Shown: positions 41,416 to 50,140 of the stretch, in pieces
How the letters are laid out: the number at the start of each line of letters is the position of its first letter
Numbering within the stretch: the stretch's first letter is position 1
NCBI RefSeq assembly: GCF_014349155.1
Contig: NZ_JACSIT010000066.1
Coordinates: forward strand, 1 to 51,816
Length of the DNA: 51,816 bases
Direction of reading: 5' to 3'
Origin: Neolewinella lacunae
GTDB taxonomy: Bacteria > Bacteroidota > Bacteroidia > Chitinophagales > Saprospiraceae
Notes under the pieces: model-generated
Database searches by the model: none
What the model was told of the DNA's origin: nothing
What the model saw: the letters and a program-made list of their open reading frames with translations, nothing else
Made by a program: the position numbers and the translations under genes

Positions 41416-42216
41416 ATGAAGACCTATACCGAAACCGATCAACAGCTGCACTACCTGAGCCAGGTCATTGCCAAAGCCAACCGTACCTACGTGGCGGCCA
41501 AGGACGACGACAGCCACACCAACCTGTATTTTGATCCCTTGGGCGATCGCCTGACCGGGCGCTGGATTGAGGTGCCCGGGGGAAAGCTCCTGCTCACCCT
41601 CAACCTCCCCACCCAGACTTTTGAGCTTGTGGATAAGCGGTCAAAAGTGGTGGGTTCCGTAGCCACCCTGCAAAGGCGCCGCGTGGAGGTGGAGCGGGAA
41701 TTGGCCGACGTTTTTGTCACCCAGGGACTGCCGGTGGAAGGATTGTTGGCCGATATGCACTACGCGATCCCCGAGTATGCTTTTGCGGGGCAGGAAATCG
41801 GGCAGTTGGCACCGGAGGGCCTGCGGACCTGGGAAGAATACCGCGCCCTGGCCAACCAGGCGGCCTTGTTGCTGCTCGGCCACGCCCAGCTTTGGGAGGA
41901 GATCCGAATCTGGCCCCACCACTTCGATACCGGCATTTACCTGAAGGTGAAGGAAGACCTGGGCATTGGCTTCGGCCTGGCCATGGAGGATGATATGATC
42001 GGCGCCCCCTACTTCTACCTGTCCGCTTACCCCGAAGGACGCAGCATCGAGTACCAAGACCTCCCCGCCGGAAAGCATTGGAAATGGGAACTGAATGAAA
42101 ACTGGAAAGGCGCGGTCTTACCCCTCCCGCAGCTCGAGCCCTATCCGCCAGCCGAAAGACTGGATATGCTGGCGCCGTATCTGCGACAGGTTTACGGGTG
42201 GATGATGGGGCAGTGA
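41416..42216 (+). CDS. Conserved-looking hypothetical protein
   Basis: The 266-residue soluble protein starts at ATG 41416. I do not recognise the family. Visible features are a helical first part with many charged residues (QQLHYLSQVIAKANRTYVAAKDDDSHTNLYFD), a strand pair (GRWIEVPGGKLLLTLNLPTQTFELVD), and a second half with IRIWPHHFDTGIYLKVKEDLGIGFGLAMEDDMIGAPYFYLSAYPEG. The last stretch has a pattern seen in small beta-rich DUF families (a DUF5996-like look, not confirmed). No signal peptide or membrane helix is present. Codon use is like the GC-rich core. The neighbour upstream is the 55-bp repeat; downstream the composition drops sharply. Confidence 0.65.
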   Translation: MKTYTETDQQLHYLSQVIAKANRTYVAAKDDDSHTNLYFDPLGDRLTGRWIEVPGGKLLLTLNLPTQTFELVDKRSKVVGSVATLQRRRVEVERELADVFVTQGLPVEGLLADMHYAIPEYAFAGQEIGQLAPEGLRTWEEYRALANQAALLLLGHAQLWEEIRIWPHHFDTGIYLKVKEDLGIGFGLAMEDDMIGAPYFYLSAYPEGRSIEYQDLPAGKHWKWELNENWKGAVLPLPQLEPYPPAERLDMLAPYLRQVYGWMMGQ

Positions 42217-42561
42217 AAGGGAGATTTTGGCTTAAGTATTTAACTTTATGTGAAAATTAGTGGTAAGCTTGTTACCTTAGCCCCTACGCCAATTGCGGGA
42301 CTTAATGGTAGTGGTGGCAGGTAGGCAATTTAGTTGTCAAGCTCTGCAAATCATAATTCATTGTGCTGGCTTTTGTATTAAAGAAAATTTTTGCTTTTTG
42401 AGTGACTTTTTGTTTATTATTGTCTCAGAGTAAGCTGAAATGGCTAGATTCGATATCGGCTGCGTTCATCTCTAACATAGGCGATAAGTTGTTGTGTATT
42501 GGGTTAAATGTATTGTCCTTTGGAGTGGAAATTATAGTTATGAATAATTCAATTTTTTGTT
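42217..42561. other. AT-rich intergenic stretch without a gene
   Basis: These 345 bases are clearly richer in A/T than the left flank and mark the edge of the low-GC island that continues through the next gene. A 73-codon open frame at 42402 has no family-like features and overlaps the next gene out of frame. No repeat of the window families is present. Confidence 0.6.
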
Positions 42562-43359
42562 ATGTATACACTATTTGCTATCGTAATTGCGGCTTTCCTT
42601 TTTGTCTGGGTTTCGCAATTTAGGCTAAGAGAAAAAGGGCCACATCTAAAAAATGATGGACCAAAAAAGCAGTCCGTTTTATCTAGTAGAAGTCACGATA
42701 TTCGCATAAATGTAAAAGCAATTGGTGTGAATAATTACAAAGAGTATAATCTCAAGGCGGGAGACGTAATCAAGTTATGGCCTGAACCTGGATCGAAAAA
42801 TGTATTGATATACCCCGCTGTGAAAAACGTTGGGGACGAATTACCAATTGCTTCTTTCGAATCATCTCTAATTGCCAATGCTTACCCCTCTAAAAAATAT
42901 AGAATATCTGCTACTGTTAAAGAAATTTCTGGTAGCACGTTAATTTTGGATAGAATTCTAGATGTTGTAAGCAAAGACGAAGAGCGAAGGGCTGCCAGCG
43001 AAGATTTTTTTGAAAAAATTAGTAAGCCCACTCAAAAAAGTCTCCAAGCGAATATTAAATTTCTCATGGATGATGAATTTCAATGGAATTCGAAGGTTTA
43101 CCTTGCCTTCGGAGACTTAGAAAGGTGTATCCATAAAAGTAAAGAATTGAATGACTGGGAAGTCGTCAAAGAAGCCTTCTGGATTAATAACGAATTCGGA
43201 CAAAAAGTAAGTTTAAGGAATGGCACTTTGAAGCCAGATGTAATTAAAATTTTGCGAAACTACAAGTCGAATCACGTGATGCATTTAAAATACAGTAAGG
43301 GGCAAAGAGGAGCTGGTTATGGAAGAGGAGGATATTATTCTTGGGATTGCAAAGGGTGA
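42562..43359 (+). CDS. AT-rich membrane-anchored protein with a HIRAN-like region
   Basis: The 265-residue protein starts with one membrane helix (MYTLFAIVIAAFLFVWVSQF). Residues about 45-135 (RINVKAIGVNNYKEYNLKAGDVIKLWPEP, VLIYPAVKNVGDELPIASFES, YRISATVKEISGSTLILDRI) resemble the HIRAN domain, a small beta-fold found with DNA-processing proteins: a V-x-G-x-x-x-Y start, a GDxxxLxPEP strand and a closing strand. The match is by eye only. The remainder (about 140-265) is helical and ends in a Gly/Tyr-rich tail (GQRGAGYGRGGYYSWDC). Its GC content is far below that of its neighbours, suggesting recent transfer. Function is unknown. Confidence 0.6.
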   Translation: MYTLFAIVIAAFLFVWVSQFRLREKGPHLKNDGPKKQSVLSSRSHDIRINVKAIGVNNYKEYNLKAGDVIKLWPEPGSKNVLIYPAVKNVGDELPIASFESSLIANAYPSKKYRISATVKEISGSTLILDRILDVVSKDEERRAASEDFFEKISKPTQKSLQANIKFLMDDEFQWNSKVYLAFGDLERCIHKSKELNDWEVVKEAFWINNEFGQKVSLRNGTLKPDVIKILRNYKSNHVMHLKYSKGQRGAGYGRGGYYSWDCKG

Positions 43360-43429
43360 ACGAATATGAAGGCAGCCTTATTTCTCTCTATTCTAAAAAT
43401 GCGTTTTTGGGAATAGCCAATATTTGCCT

Positions 43430-44527
43430 ATGAAACCTCCAAAATTTTTCTTTTTACTACTACTCGCCACGATATTCGCCTGCCGTGGGCAGAACGCTCC
43501 CGAAGCAGGCGCGGTGCAGCCAGCGCTGGAACTCGGCGATACGGTGCCAGCGCTGAGCAAGGATATATGGTACATTTTCCAGGCGAGCAATGGCGATTAT
43601 TGGTTTGGCAGCGCCAGCGACGGTGCGTACCGGTACGACGGGAAAGTTCTCCTGTATTTTTCTGCGGCGGACGGGTTGGGCAGCGGCGGCATCCGAGGTA
43701 TCCAGGAAGATAAAAAGGGCCAAATCTTTTTCACCACGCTGGCGGGCATTAGTAAGTTTGACGGACAAAGCTTCCAAACGCTGGAACCCGTCATTGCCAA
43801 CGGACCGGAAGAACACTGGGCCTTACAAGCCGACGACTTATGGTTCAGCACCCTCGGGAAAGAAGGAGAGCAGGGGCCTTCCCGCTACGACGGGGAAAAG
43901 CTGTACCAATTGCAATTTCCGAAGCACCACCTGGCGGATGCCTACTTCGCGGAGTTCCCCGACAAACCCTGGAGCCCCTACGATGTGTACAGCATCTACC
44001 GGGATCGTAAAGGACAGGTGTGGTTTGGGACCTCCAACTTCGGCGTCGGCCGCTACGATGGGAAGTCGTTGGGCTGGCTGTACGAGGACCACCTGACGAA
44101 TACGCCCGAGGGGGGCTCCTTTGGCATTCGCTCGATCCTGGAGGACGCGGAGGGTAAGTACTGGTTTTGCAACAACCGTTTCCGTTACGACATCGCGGCG
44201 GGCGTAAGCGACGCGGATGGCAAGGCGCTGCTGGAGTACCGCCGATCCCCCGGAATAAGGGGCTTAAGCACCGCTCGAGGAGCCGATCACATCTACTTTT
44301 TCTCCGTGGTGGAAGACGCCGCTGGCGACCTTTGGATGGTCACTTACGACGAAGGGGTTTGGCGCTACGATGGACAGTCCGTCACCCACTATCCGGTGAA
44401 AAAGGGTACGAAAGACCTAAGCCTCTTTAGCCTCTACCAAGACCGCAAGGGCGAGCTCTGGGTGGGGACCCACGAGGCGGGGGTGTACAAATTTGACGGG
44501 ACAAATTTTGTGCCGTTCGTTCTTTAA
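43430..44527 (+). CDS. Two-component-regulator-propeller lipoprotein
   Basis: The 366-residue lipoprotein (lipobox LLATIFAC) consists of Reg_prop-type propeller blades: DIWYIFQASNGDYWFGSASDGAYRYDG, IRGIQEDKKGQIFFTTLAGISKFDG, VYSIYRDRKGQVWFGTSNFGVGRYDG, FSVVEDAAGDLWMVTYDEGVWRYDG and FSLYQDRKGELWVGTHEAGVYKFDG. No transmembrane segment, kinase or HTH domain follows, unlike the regulator at 716-3424. So it is a free exported propeller, perhaps a binding protein. ATG 43430 is chosen over a TTG two codons earlier. It is a single gene with no clear functional partner. Confidence 0.83.
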   Translation: MKPPKFFFLLLLATIFACRGQNAPEAGAVQPALELGDTVPALSKDIWYIFQASNGDYWFGSASDGAYRYDGKVLLYFSAADGLGSGGIRGIQEDKKGQIFFTTLAGISKFDGQSFQTLEPVIANGPEEHWALQADDLWFSTLGKEGEQGPSRYDGEKLYQLQFPKHHLADAYFAEFPDKPWSPYDVYSIYRDRKGQVWFGTSNFGVGRYDGKSLGWLYEDHLTNTPEGGSFGIRSILEDAEGKYWFCNNRFRYDIAAGVSDADGKALLEYRRSPGIRGLSTARGADHIYFFSVVEDAAGDLWMVTYDEGVWRYDGQSVTHYPVKKGTKDLSLFSLYQDRKGELWVGTHEAGVYKFDGTNFVPFVL

Positions 44528-44683
44528 TCAAGGCCTTAGGTAACGGACGATAACGCAAGCGTTGCCCAGCGCAGCAACGGCCTACGGGCCCAAGGCCGCG
44601 TACGGATTCGGGTGTTTAACCGACTTTTCTGCGCAGTAAATGACCTGGGGCAATTGTCCGGACATTGCTAAAAAAATATCCTT

Positions 44684-44699
44684 GCACCTGCGGCCGCGC
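44684..44699 (+). repeat. NotI-type repeat, truncated forward copy
   Basis: GCACCTGCGGCCGCGC is kept, but the last two bases read AA and run into an A-tract. It lies upstream of the promoter of the DUF3857 pair. The rest of the 278-bp gap 44528-44805 holds no gene; GATAACGCAAGCGTTGCC near 44549 is a short imperfect dyad. Confidence 0.75.
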
Positions 44700-44716
44700 A
44701 AAAAAAATGTCTTATC

Positions 44717-44744
44717 TTGCCATCAGAATGGTCTTATACATTTG
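44717..44744 (+). promoter_or_regulatory. Bacteroidota promoter for the DUF3857 gene pair
   Basis: A -33 TTG at 44717-44719 is followed 17 bases later by a perfect -7 TACATTTG at 44737-44744. The box ends 61 bases before the ATG at 44806. Confidence 0.55.
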
Positions 44745-44805
44745 AATAATCCTATTTTGAGAACGCAGGGTCGTTGCTCTATTTAACATATTTCACTACA
44801 CTCTT

Positions 44806-46773
44806 ATGAAGTCTTTACTCTTTATTGTGATCGTAGCACTGGGGTGCTGCGGCAGCCAGCTTATTGCGCAAGACGACCCGGGAAACGTAAAATTCGGACA
44901 GGTTTCTGAGGAAGATCTGAAATTAACGGTGGCCCCCGGCGACTCTACGGCCGATGCTTACGTCCTTTATGATTTGATGGATATGCGCATCGAGTATACG
45001 TATGAAGGCCGGCCGGGGCTGCGCGAAAGCGTCCATCGCCGGGTAAAACTCCTGCGCGAATCCAGTTTTGACCGGGCGGAGGTGCAGGTCATTTACAGCC
45101 GGCAGCACGAGAAACTGATGGAGACCAGCGCGATGGTCCACCTGCCCAACGGAGAAAAAATCAAGCTGAGGAATTCCGATTTCATCCGCGAGCGCTACGA
45201 CGATGAGCGGGACATTTTCAAGTTTACCTTCCCGGGCCTGACGCCGGGGGCGATCATTGAATACGAATACCAGAAGACGGACGAGTTCATCACCGTGCCT
45301 TCGCGTTACTATTTTCAGGAGTCGGTGCCGGTGCGCTGGACGGAATACCGGGCGTTGATTCCCGCCTATTTCAACTACATCAGCCTGGGCAACGGCGGCA
45401 ATTTCCACATCAACAAAACGGACCGTTTGACGCGGCACTACGGCAGCGAACAGATTGCCCACACCTCTATCCAGTGGGCCTACCGGGATCTGCCCGCCTT
45501 TAAACACCAACCCTACGTTAATAACTTTACGGATTACATCCCGCAGGTCCGTCTGCAACTTCAGTCCGTGCGCTACCCCAACCAGGCGACGGTAAACGTC
45601 TTCAGTACGTGGGGAGAAACGACCAAGGACATCCATACCTGGCCTTCCTTTGGCCTGGCCTACCGCAACCGGGGCAACTACGGCAAAGCCTGGAAGGAAC
45701 TGCAAGCGCAGGTTAACCAACAGGCCACGGACGCGGAAAAAGTGGAATTCCTTTACAACTACGTAGCGGGACGCATTGAGTGGGACGGTTACTTCAGCTG
45801 GACTTCGGAGCACACGCCCAACCAGGTGTTTGACGCCGCCAAGGGCAGCAGCGGGGAAAAGGCCATGCTTTTGCTGGCGCTCCTGCGGGAGGCGGGCTTC
45901 AACGCCCAGCCGGTGCTGGTGCCCTTGCGCGACACGGGCAGCCCCTTGGAGCTTTACCCCTTGATGACCCAGTTCCGGCACCTGATGGTAGTGGTTCAAC
46001 TGGACGGAAAAGAGGTGTTGCTGGATCCCAATGACGTCAGCCGGCCGCCCGGGCTTCCCCGTGTGGTCGCCCTCAACCACCGCGCTTTCGTTGCCGACCC
46101 GGAGAACCCGCACTGGATGGATGTGGACGTACCGTCCGCGAGCCAGGCCGTTATTGCGGAAGTAGTACTGGCCGAAGATGGCCTGGCCGAGGTCAGCATT
46201 CAATCCCGCCTGAACAGCTATTTTGCTTTCGATGGCCGGACCAAGATCAAAGAAAAGAAAGAAGACCTGGAAATGCCGTTGGTAGACGATATCCTCGGTG
46301 CTTTTCCCGAAGCAGAATTGGTGAGTTATAAAGTTAAGGAGGAAGAAACCCTGAGCGGGCCGTTGAGCGTCGATTACCAACTCAAGGTGCCGATGGGGCA
46401 GCCCCTCGACGATTATCTGTACGTGCAGCCCATTCTCTGCCCGATGCTGGATAAAGGGATGGCCGACGTAGAGGAGCGCCTGTACCCCGTGGACTTCAGT
46501 TACCCCTGGCAACGGCGCTACATCACCAACATCAAACTTCCGGAGGGCTACGCCATCGAGGAACTGCCCGAATCCATCCGGCTGATTTCCGAAGACGGAA
46601 GCCTGGTGGCAACGTTTGCCGTGGAAAAAAAGGACGAGCAAACCATTTCCCTCAACTTCACCGTCAATGTGAAACGTACGGTTTACGCCGCCGCCGAATA
46701 CCCTACGGTCCGGGATATGTTCCGGCGCATCATCGACCTGCAGCAGTCTACGCTGGTGCTCAAACGTACGTAA
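44806..46773 (+). CDS. DUF3857/transglutaminase-like protein lacking the catalytic cysteine
   Basis: The 655-residue exported protein (signal MKSLLFIVIVALGCCGSQLIAQ) has a DUF3857 beta-domain (about 50-215, VHLPNGEKIKLRNSDFIRE, TFPGLTPGAIIEYEYQ), a transglutaminase-like domain (about 285-410) and a C-terminal DUF3858-like part. In the usual GDCKDKA active-site motif the cysteine is replaced: the helix reads GSSGEKAMLLLALLREAG with Ser349. The following histidine (FRHLMVVVQLDG) and Asp (VLLDPND) are kept. It is therefore probably a non-catalytic binding or scaffold version. It is encoded two bases ahead of its active-looking paralogue, which suggests joint action. Confidence 0.85.
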   Translation: MKSLLFIVIVALGCCGSQLIAQDDPGNVKFGQVSEEDLKLTVAPGDSTADAYVLYDLMDMRIEYTYEGRPGLRESVHRRVKLLRESSFDRAEVQVIYSRQHEKLMETSAMVHLPNGEKIKLRNSDFIRERYDDERDIFKFTFPGLTPGAIIEYEYQKTDEFITVPSRYYFQESVPVRWTEYRALIPAYFNYISLGNGGNFHINKTDRLTRHYGSEQIAHTSIQWAYRDLPAFKHQPYVNNFTDYIPQVRLQLQSVRYPNQATVNVFSTWGETTKDIHTWPSFGLAYRNRGNYGKAWKELQAQVNQQATDAEKVEFLYNYVAGRIEWDGYFSWTSEHTPNQVFDAAKGSSGEKAMLLLALLREAGFNAQPVLVPLRDTGSPLELYPLMTQFRHLMVVVQLDGKEVLLDPNDVSRPPGLPRVVALNHRAFVADPENPHWMDVDVPSASQAVIAEVVLAEDGLAEVSIQSRLNSYFAFDGRTKIKEKKEDLEMPLVDDILGAFPEAELVSYKVKEEETLSGPLSVDYQLKVPMGQPLDDYLYVQPILCPMLDKGMADVEERLYPVDFSYPWQRRYITNIKLPEGYAIEELPESIRLISEDGSLVATFAVEKKDEQTISLNFTVNVKRTVYAAAEYPTVRDMFRRIIDLQQSTLVLKRT

Positions 46774-46775
46774 TC

Positions 46776-48695
46776 ATGCACCCCATCATGAAAGGTTTCG
46801 CATCTGTTTTTTTCTGCTTGCTCTGCTTTGGCGGGTCGGCCCAGGACCTGGCTATCTCCGCACTCACTGTCCCATCCTCCTTGCGCGAAAATGCGGGTTC
46901 GGTGGTGCGTTCCTACGATATGCGCTACGAGGTGCTCTCCGACAACCAGGCCACGGTTTACGTCCGCAAGGTCGTCACCCTGCTGAACCGCGACCACGAC
47001 GACGAGAACCAACTGGTGGTGTACTACGACAACGACTCCAAAATCACCCGTTTTGCCGCGACGCTTTACGATGCTTTGGGGGCTAAAGTCCGCACGGCGA
47101 AAAAAAGCGAAATCGAAGATTATATGGCCATCAGTGGCGGGCAGTTTTACACCGATAGCCGCGTGCAGGTGACGACCCTTTCGCACCCGACTTACCCCTA
47201 CACCATCGAATTTGAATACGAGAAAAAGCTGAGCAATTTCGGCATCGTTGAATTTCCCCGCTGGTTGCCGATGTATTACGGGCAATCGGTGGAGGCGGCC
47301 AGTTTCGTGGCCGTGGTCCCCAAGAACAATAAGCTGCTGTACCGTTCCAACGAGTTGCCCGCGCCTACGGTGACGGATGAGAGTGGTAAAATGAGTTACA
47401 GCTGGCGGGTGGAAAACCTGCCGGCGCGCAAGCCCGAAGCGCTGGCGCCTCCGATAACGCAAACGATGCCTTACCTGCACACGGGCCTGGAGCGCTTCAA
47501 CGTGGGGAAGTACCAGGGCAGTCTCAACAGCTGGCAAGACTTTGGGGCTTTCATGAACCAGTTGCTGGCGGGCCGCAATGCCTTGCCGGCCGACCTTAAG
47601 CGCCTGGTGGCGGAAACTACGGCGGACCTGACGACGGACCGCGAAAAGATTGCTGCGCTCTACCGCCTGCTGCAGGGGCGCACCCGCTACGTGGGGGTAC
47701 AGCTGGGCATCGGTGGCTGGCAGCCTTTTTCGGCCGAGTACGTGGAGGAAAACCGCTACGGCGACTGCAAGGCACTGAGCAACTACCTCGGCGCGATGCT
47801 CAGTGAAGTGGGCATCCCTTCTTACCCCGTTTTGATCGATTGGAATGACCGGCAATTCTACCCGGTAGAGGAAGACTTTACCACCTCGGCGTTCAACCAC
47901 ATGATCTTGTACGTCCCTTCCGAAGACATGTACCTGGAGTGTACCAGCAGTACTTCGCCGCCGGGCTACCTGGGGGATGGCAAGCAGGACCGCAACGTAC
48001 TCTGGGTCACTCCGGAAGGAGGTTCCCTACAGCGGACGCCGGCATTGGTGCCCGCCGAAAATGGTCACGTGCGCTCCGTTGCGCTGGAACTGGCCCCCAA
48101 CGGCGATGCTGAATTCCGGATGCGGGCGGCTTACTACGGGGTGCCGCACGAAGACTTCCGGGAGCTGCTGCACCATGAGCAAAACCCCACCAAGCAGTTG
48201 GAAATATTACAGGACTGGGCGGATTTGCCCGACGTAACCGGCAGCGGCTACCGCCTGGAATGCGACCCAGACGAGCCCGTGGCGCGCCTGGACTACACCA
48301 CCCGACTCACCGGATACGCCCGCACGCTCGGTGAACGATCCTTCGTACCCCTCAACAAGTACTTCAACTACGATGAGGTGCCGGATAAACTGAGTGCCCG
48401 CCAATTTCCCATCGTGCGCAATGAGGCGCGTTTTTACGTCGATTCGGTCTACCTGAAGGTGCCCAGCGAGCTGGAGGTGGAAAGCCTCGGGGACCCCGTC
48501 ATCACCTACGAACACGCTGCGGGCGAGTACCGCTCGGAGGTGAAAACGGAACCGGGGCAGCTGGTATGGATCCGCACCCTGAAGCTGCTGCCCGTGCAGC
48601 TTCCCGCCACGGACTACGAGGCCTTCCGCCAGTTTTTTGTGGACGTCGCCAAGGCCGATCGCCGGCAGGTGGTGCTGCGCAAGAAGCGGACGTAA
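46776..48695 (+). CDS. DUF3857/transglutaminase-like protein with intact active site
   Basis: The 639-residue exported protein (MKGFASVFFCLLCFGGSAQ) has a DUF3857 domain (about 45-200) and a transglutaminase core with NRYGDCKALSNYLGAMLSEVG (Cys331) and FNHMILYVPSEDMYLECTSS supplying the His. The C-terminal region (about 420-639) is DUF3858-like. Family members are exported proteins of poorly known role, possibly cross-linking or peptidase activity on the cell surface. The ATG at 46776 follows the stop of the previous gene by two bases; ATG 46788 is an alternative that trims four residues. The pair looks like an old duplication in which one copy lost chemistry. Confidence 0.86.
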   Translation: MHPIMKGFASVFFCLLCFGGSAQDLAISALTVPSSLRENAGSVVRSYDMRYEVLSDNQATVYVRKVVTLLNRDHDDENQLVVYYDNDSKITRFAATLYDALGAKVRTAKKSEIEDYMAISGGQFYTDSRVQVTTLSHPTYPYTIEFEYEKKLSNFGIVEFPRWLPMYYGQSVEAASFVAVVPKNNKLLYRSNELPAPTVTDESGKMSYSWRVENLPARKPEALAPPITQTMPYLHTGLERFNVGKYQGSLNSWQDFGAFMNQLLAGRNALPADLKRLVAETTADLTTDREKIAALYRLLQGRTRYVGVQLGIGGWQPFSAEYVEENRYGDCKALSNYLGAMLSEVGIPSYPVLIDWNDRQFYPVEEDFTTSAFNHMILYVPSEDMYLECTSSTSPPGYLGDGKQDRNVLWVTPEGGSLQRTPALVPAENGHVRSVALELAPNGDAEFRMRAAYYGVPHEDFRELLHHEQNPTKQLEILQDWADLPDVTGSGYRLECDPDEPVARLDYTTRLTGYARTLGERSFVPLNKYFNYDEVPDKLSARQFPIVRNEARFYVDSVYLKVPSELEVESLGDPVITYEHAAGEYRSEVKTEPGQLVWIRTLKLLPVQLPATDYEAFRQFFVDVAKADRRQVVLRKKRT

Positions 48696-48709
48696 CAAGG
48701 AAGGTTTTT

Positions 48710-48764
48710 TTGGGCGCGGCCGCAGGTGCTCCCCCCCGGCCCCCCGAAGGGGGGAGTTAGGACA
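48710..48764 (-). repeat. 55-bp duplicated element: NotI repeat plus C6/G6 hairpin (copy 2)
   Basis: The 55 bases are identical to 41251-41305 and again lie just after a stop codon (14 bp). The 18-mer occupies 48712-48729. A CCCCCCAACCCCCAAAGGGGGA stretch follows, so a second G/C-rich hairpin is stacked behind the first. Confidence 0.85.
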
Positions 48765-48858
48765 TCCCCCCAACCCCCAAAGGGGGAGAAGCTGGGGAGG
48801 GACACTAGCCCCGCAAGCTCCGCAAAATCCAGGCTACGGAATCAGGAATTATTGAACC

Positions 48859-49290
48859 TTACTCCAAATGCCGCAATTCCCGCGCTACGTAGTTGTAGAT
48901 GCAGTTTGCTTCGTAGTCGAACCACTGCTGCCGGTACTTGTCTTCCTGATCAATGACGTAGCGGAAGCCGCTGAAGGGTTTTCTATTGTTCAGGGCATTG
49001 AAGAGTTTGGTTTGCAGCTGCGGATTTCCCGTTAGTTGATCGGCGAACGCCTCCCTGCACTTGAAGGCTTCGCTGGAAGTCCATTTGTGGATCTGGACGA
49101 AATCATCCTCCTCGTCTTTCAGCTTTTTCAGGGAGTCGGCGTATTCTTCTTCGAGGCCAAAATCTTCAATATCCTCATCGTCGGCGGGTAAGAAAATGGT
49201 TTCCCCGATGACCTTGTTGTAGAAGGCGCGCATCCCCGTATCGAGGTATTCGGCGATTGTTTCGATGTCTTTTGGCGTTGGTTTTTTCAT
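48859..49290 (-). CDS. UPF0158-like protein
   Basis: The 143-residue acidic soluble protein fits UPF0158: an N-terminal helix (DIETIAEYLDTGMRAFYNKVIGE), an acidic middle (ADDEDIEDFGLEEEYADSLK) and the terminal HKWTSSEAFKCREAFADQL / LFNALNNRKPFSGFRYVID / YRQQWFDYEANCIYNYVARELRHLE pattern of W- and F-containing helices. Function is unknown. Its start overlaps the stop of the gene upstream by four bases (ATGA), so the two proteins are translationally coupled and probably work together. Confidence 0.8.
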   Translation of the reverse strand: MKKPTPKDIETIAEYLDTGMRAFYNKVIGETIFLPADDEDIEDFGLEEEYADSLKKLKDEEDDFVQIHKWTSSEAFKCREAFADQLTGNPQLQTKLFNALNNRKPFSGFRYVIDQEDKYRQQWFDYEANCIYNYVARELRHLE

Positions 49291-49928
49291 TTTCGCGCTT
49301 CGATTTTTTTGAGACGGGAGGTAATGGAGCCTCGGTTTCTTCCGAACAGGAGGGCGAGTTCGTTGATCGATTTTCCTTCGTTGGCGAGTTGCGCCAGTTG
49401 CTCATCAGCTTCGGTGGTCCAGGGTTGGTAAGCGTTCCCGTGGCTCTGTCTGATTTCTTCTACGGAGTAAGCTTTTTCCGACTTTTCCGACTTTCTTTTT
49501 TCGCGAAAATTGTACTTTGGCTGGTATTGCGCTATCAAATGTTCTTCGAGTTCCTTTCTCCCGATGGCAACGGCGATGGCGGCCACTTCGAAGTTGTCTT
49601 CAAAGCGCATGTTCAATTTCTTCTCGAACTCTGGCGGGAACTTTTTACTTGGACTTGCCATTTGGTAGCCTTCCTTATCCGAAAATAAGACAGCGCCGAT
49701 GGTGCGTCTTAGGGAGTGGTGACGCGTATCCAGCAGGTTTTCCATGCTTTTCCGGACATTTTTCGTTTCGCTAATGTAGCAAATGGTTCCTTCCTCGCGT
49801 ATTGCGTATACCCCTGCGGCAGTGTCAAATGACCTTACCCAATCTTCCGAAAATTCGAATATTTTCCACTTTCCGTCAATCAGCTTCAGCGCTAAACCAG
49901 TTAAGTAGGATTCGATTTTTGGGTCCAT
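49287..49928 (-). CDS. GIY-YIG-like nuclease domain with C-terminal helix-turn-helix
   Basis: The 213-residue protein has a degenerate GIY-YIG fold: AAGVYAIREEGTICYIS (39-53) replaces GIYxI...YIG, LDTRHHSLRR follows, ELEEHLIAQYQPKYN (126-140) contains the expected metal-binding Glu and the family PxYN end. The C-terminal 45 residues (PWTTEADEQLAQLANEGKSINELALLFGRNRGSITSRLKKI) form a Myb/SANT-like or resolvase-type HTH of the kind fused to helicases and nucleases. A highly charged linker (KRKSEKSEK) joins them. Whether it still cuts DNA is uncertain because the second motif lacks the canonical YIG glycine. It is the first gene of a coupled pair. Confidence 0.75.
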   Translation of the reverse strand: MDPKIESYLTGLALKLIDGKWKIFEFSEDWVRSFDTAAGVYAIREEGTICYISETKNVRKSMENLLDTRHHSLRRTIGAVLFSDKEGYQMASPSKKFPPEFEKKLNMRFEDNFEVAAIAVAIGRKELEEHLIAQYQPKYNFREKRKSEKSEKAYSVEEIRQSHGNAYQPWTTEADEQLAQLANEGKSINELALLFGRNRGSITSRLKKIEARK

Positions 49929-50140
49929 ATTTGAGTTGCTCTGTTTTCGCAGTTAATCCGTTGGCACCTGTTTGTTCCCTTGCGTAGCCCAATCCTCAGT
50001 CCATGGCTGCTGGCCATTCAAAGCTACAACGGACGGAGAAATTGGGCAAGTGGCGCAGGGAGGAAAATGGTGCCTTCGCGCAAGAGCGGATGTAACCCAC
50101 CCATGAAGGGGCCGCTTTCAAACTCCAGGAACTGCATGAT

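Noticed and set aside
42402-42623. 73-codon open frame before the AT-rich gene
   Set aside because: It overlaps the next gene out of frame, lacks domain-like features and is expected by chance in AT-rich DNA.
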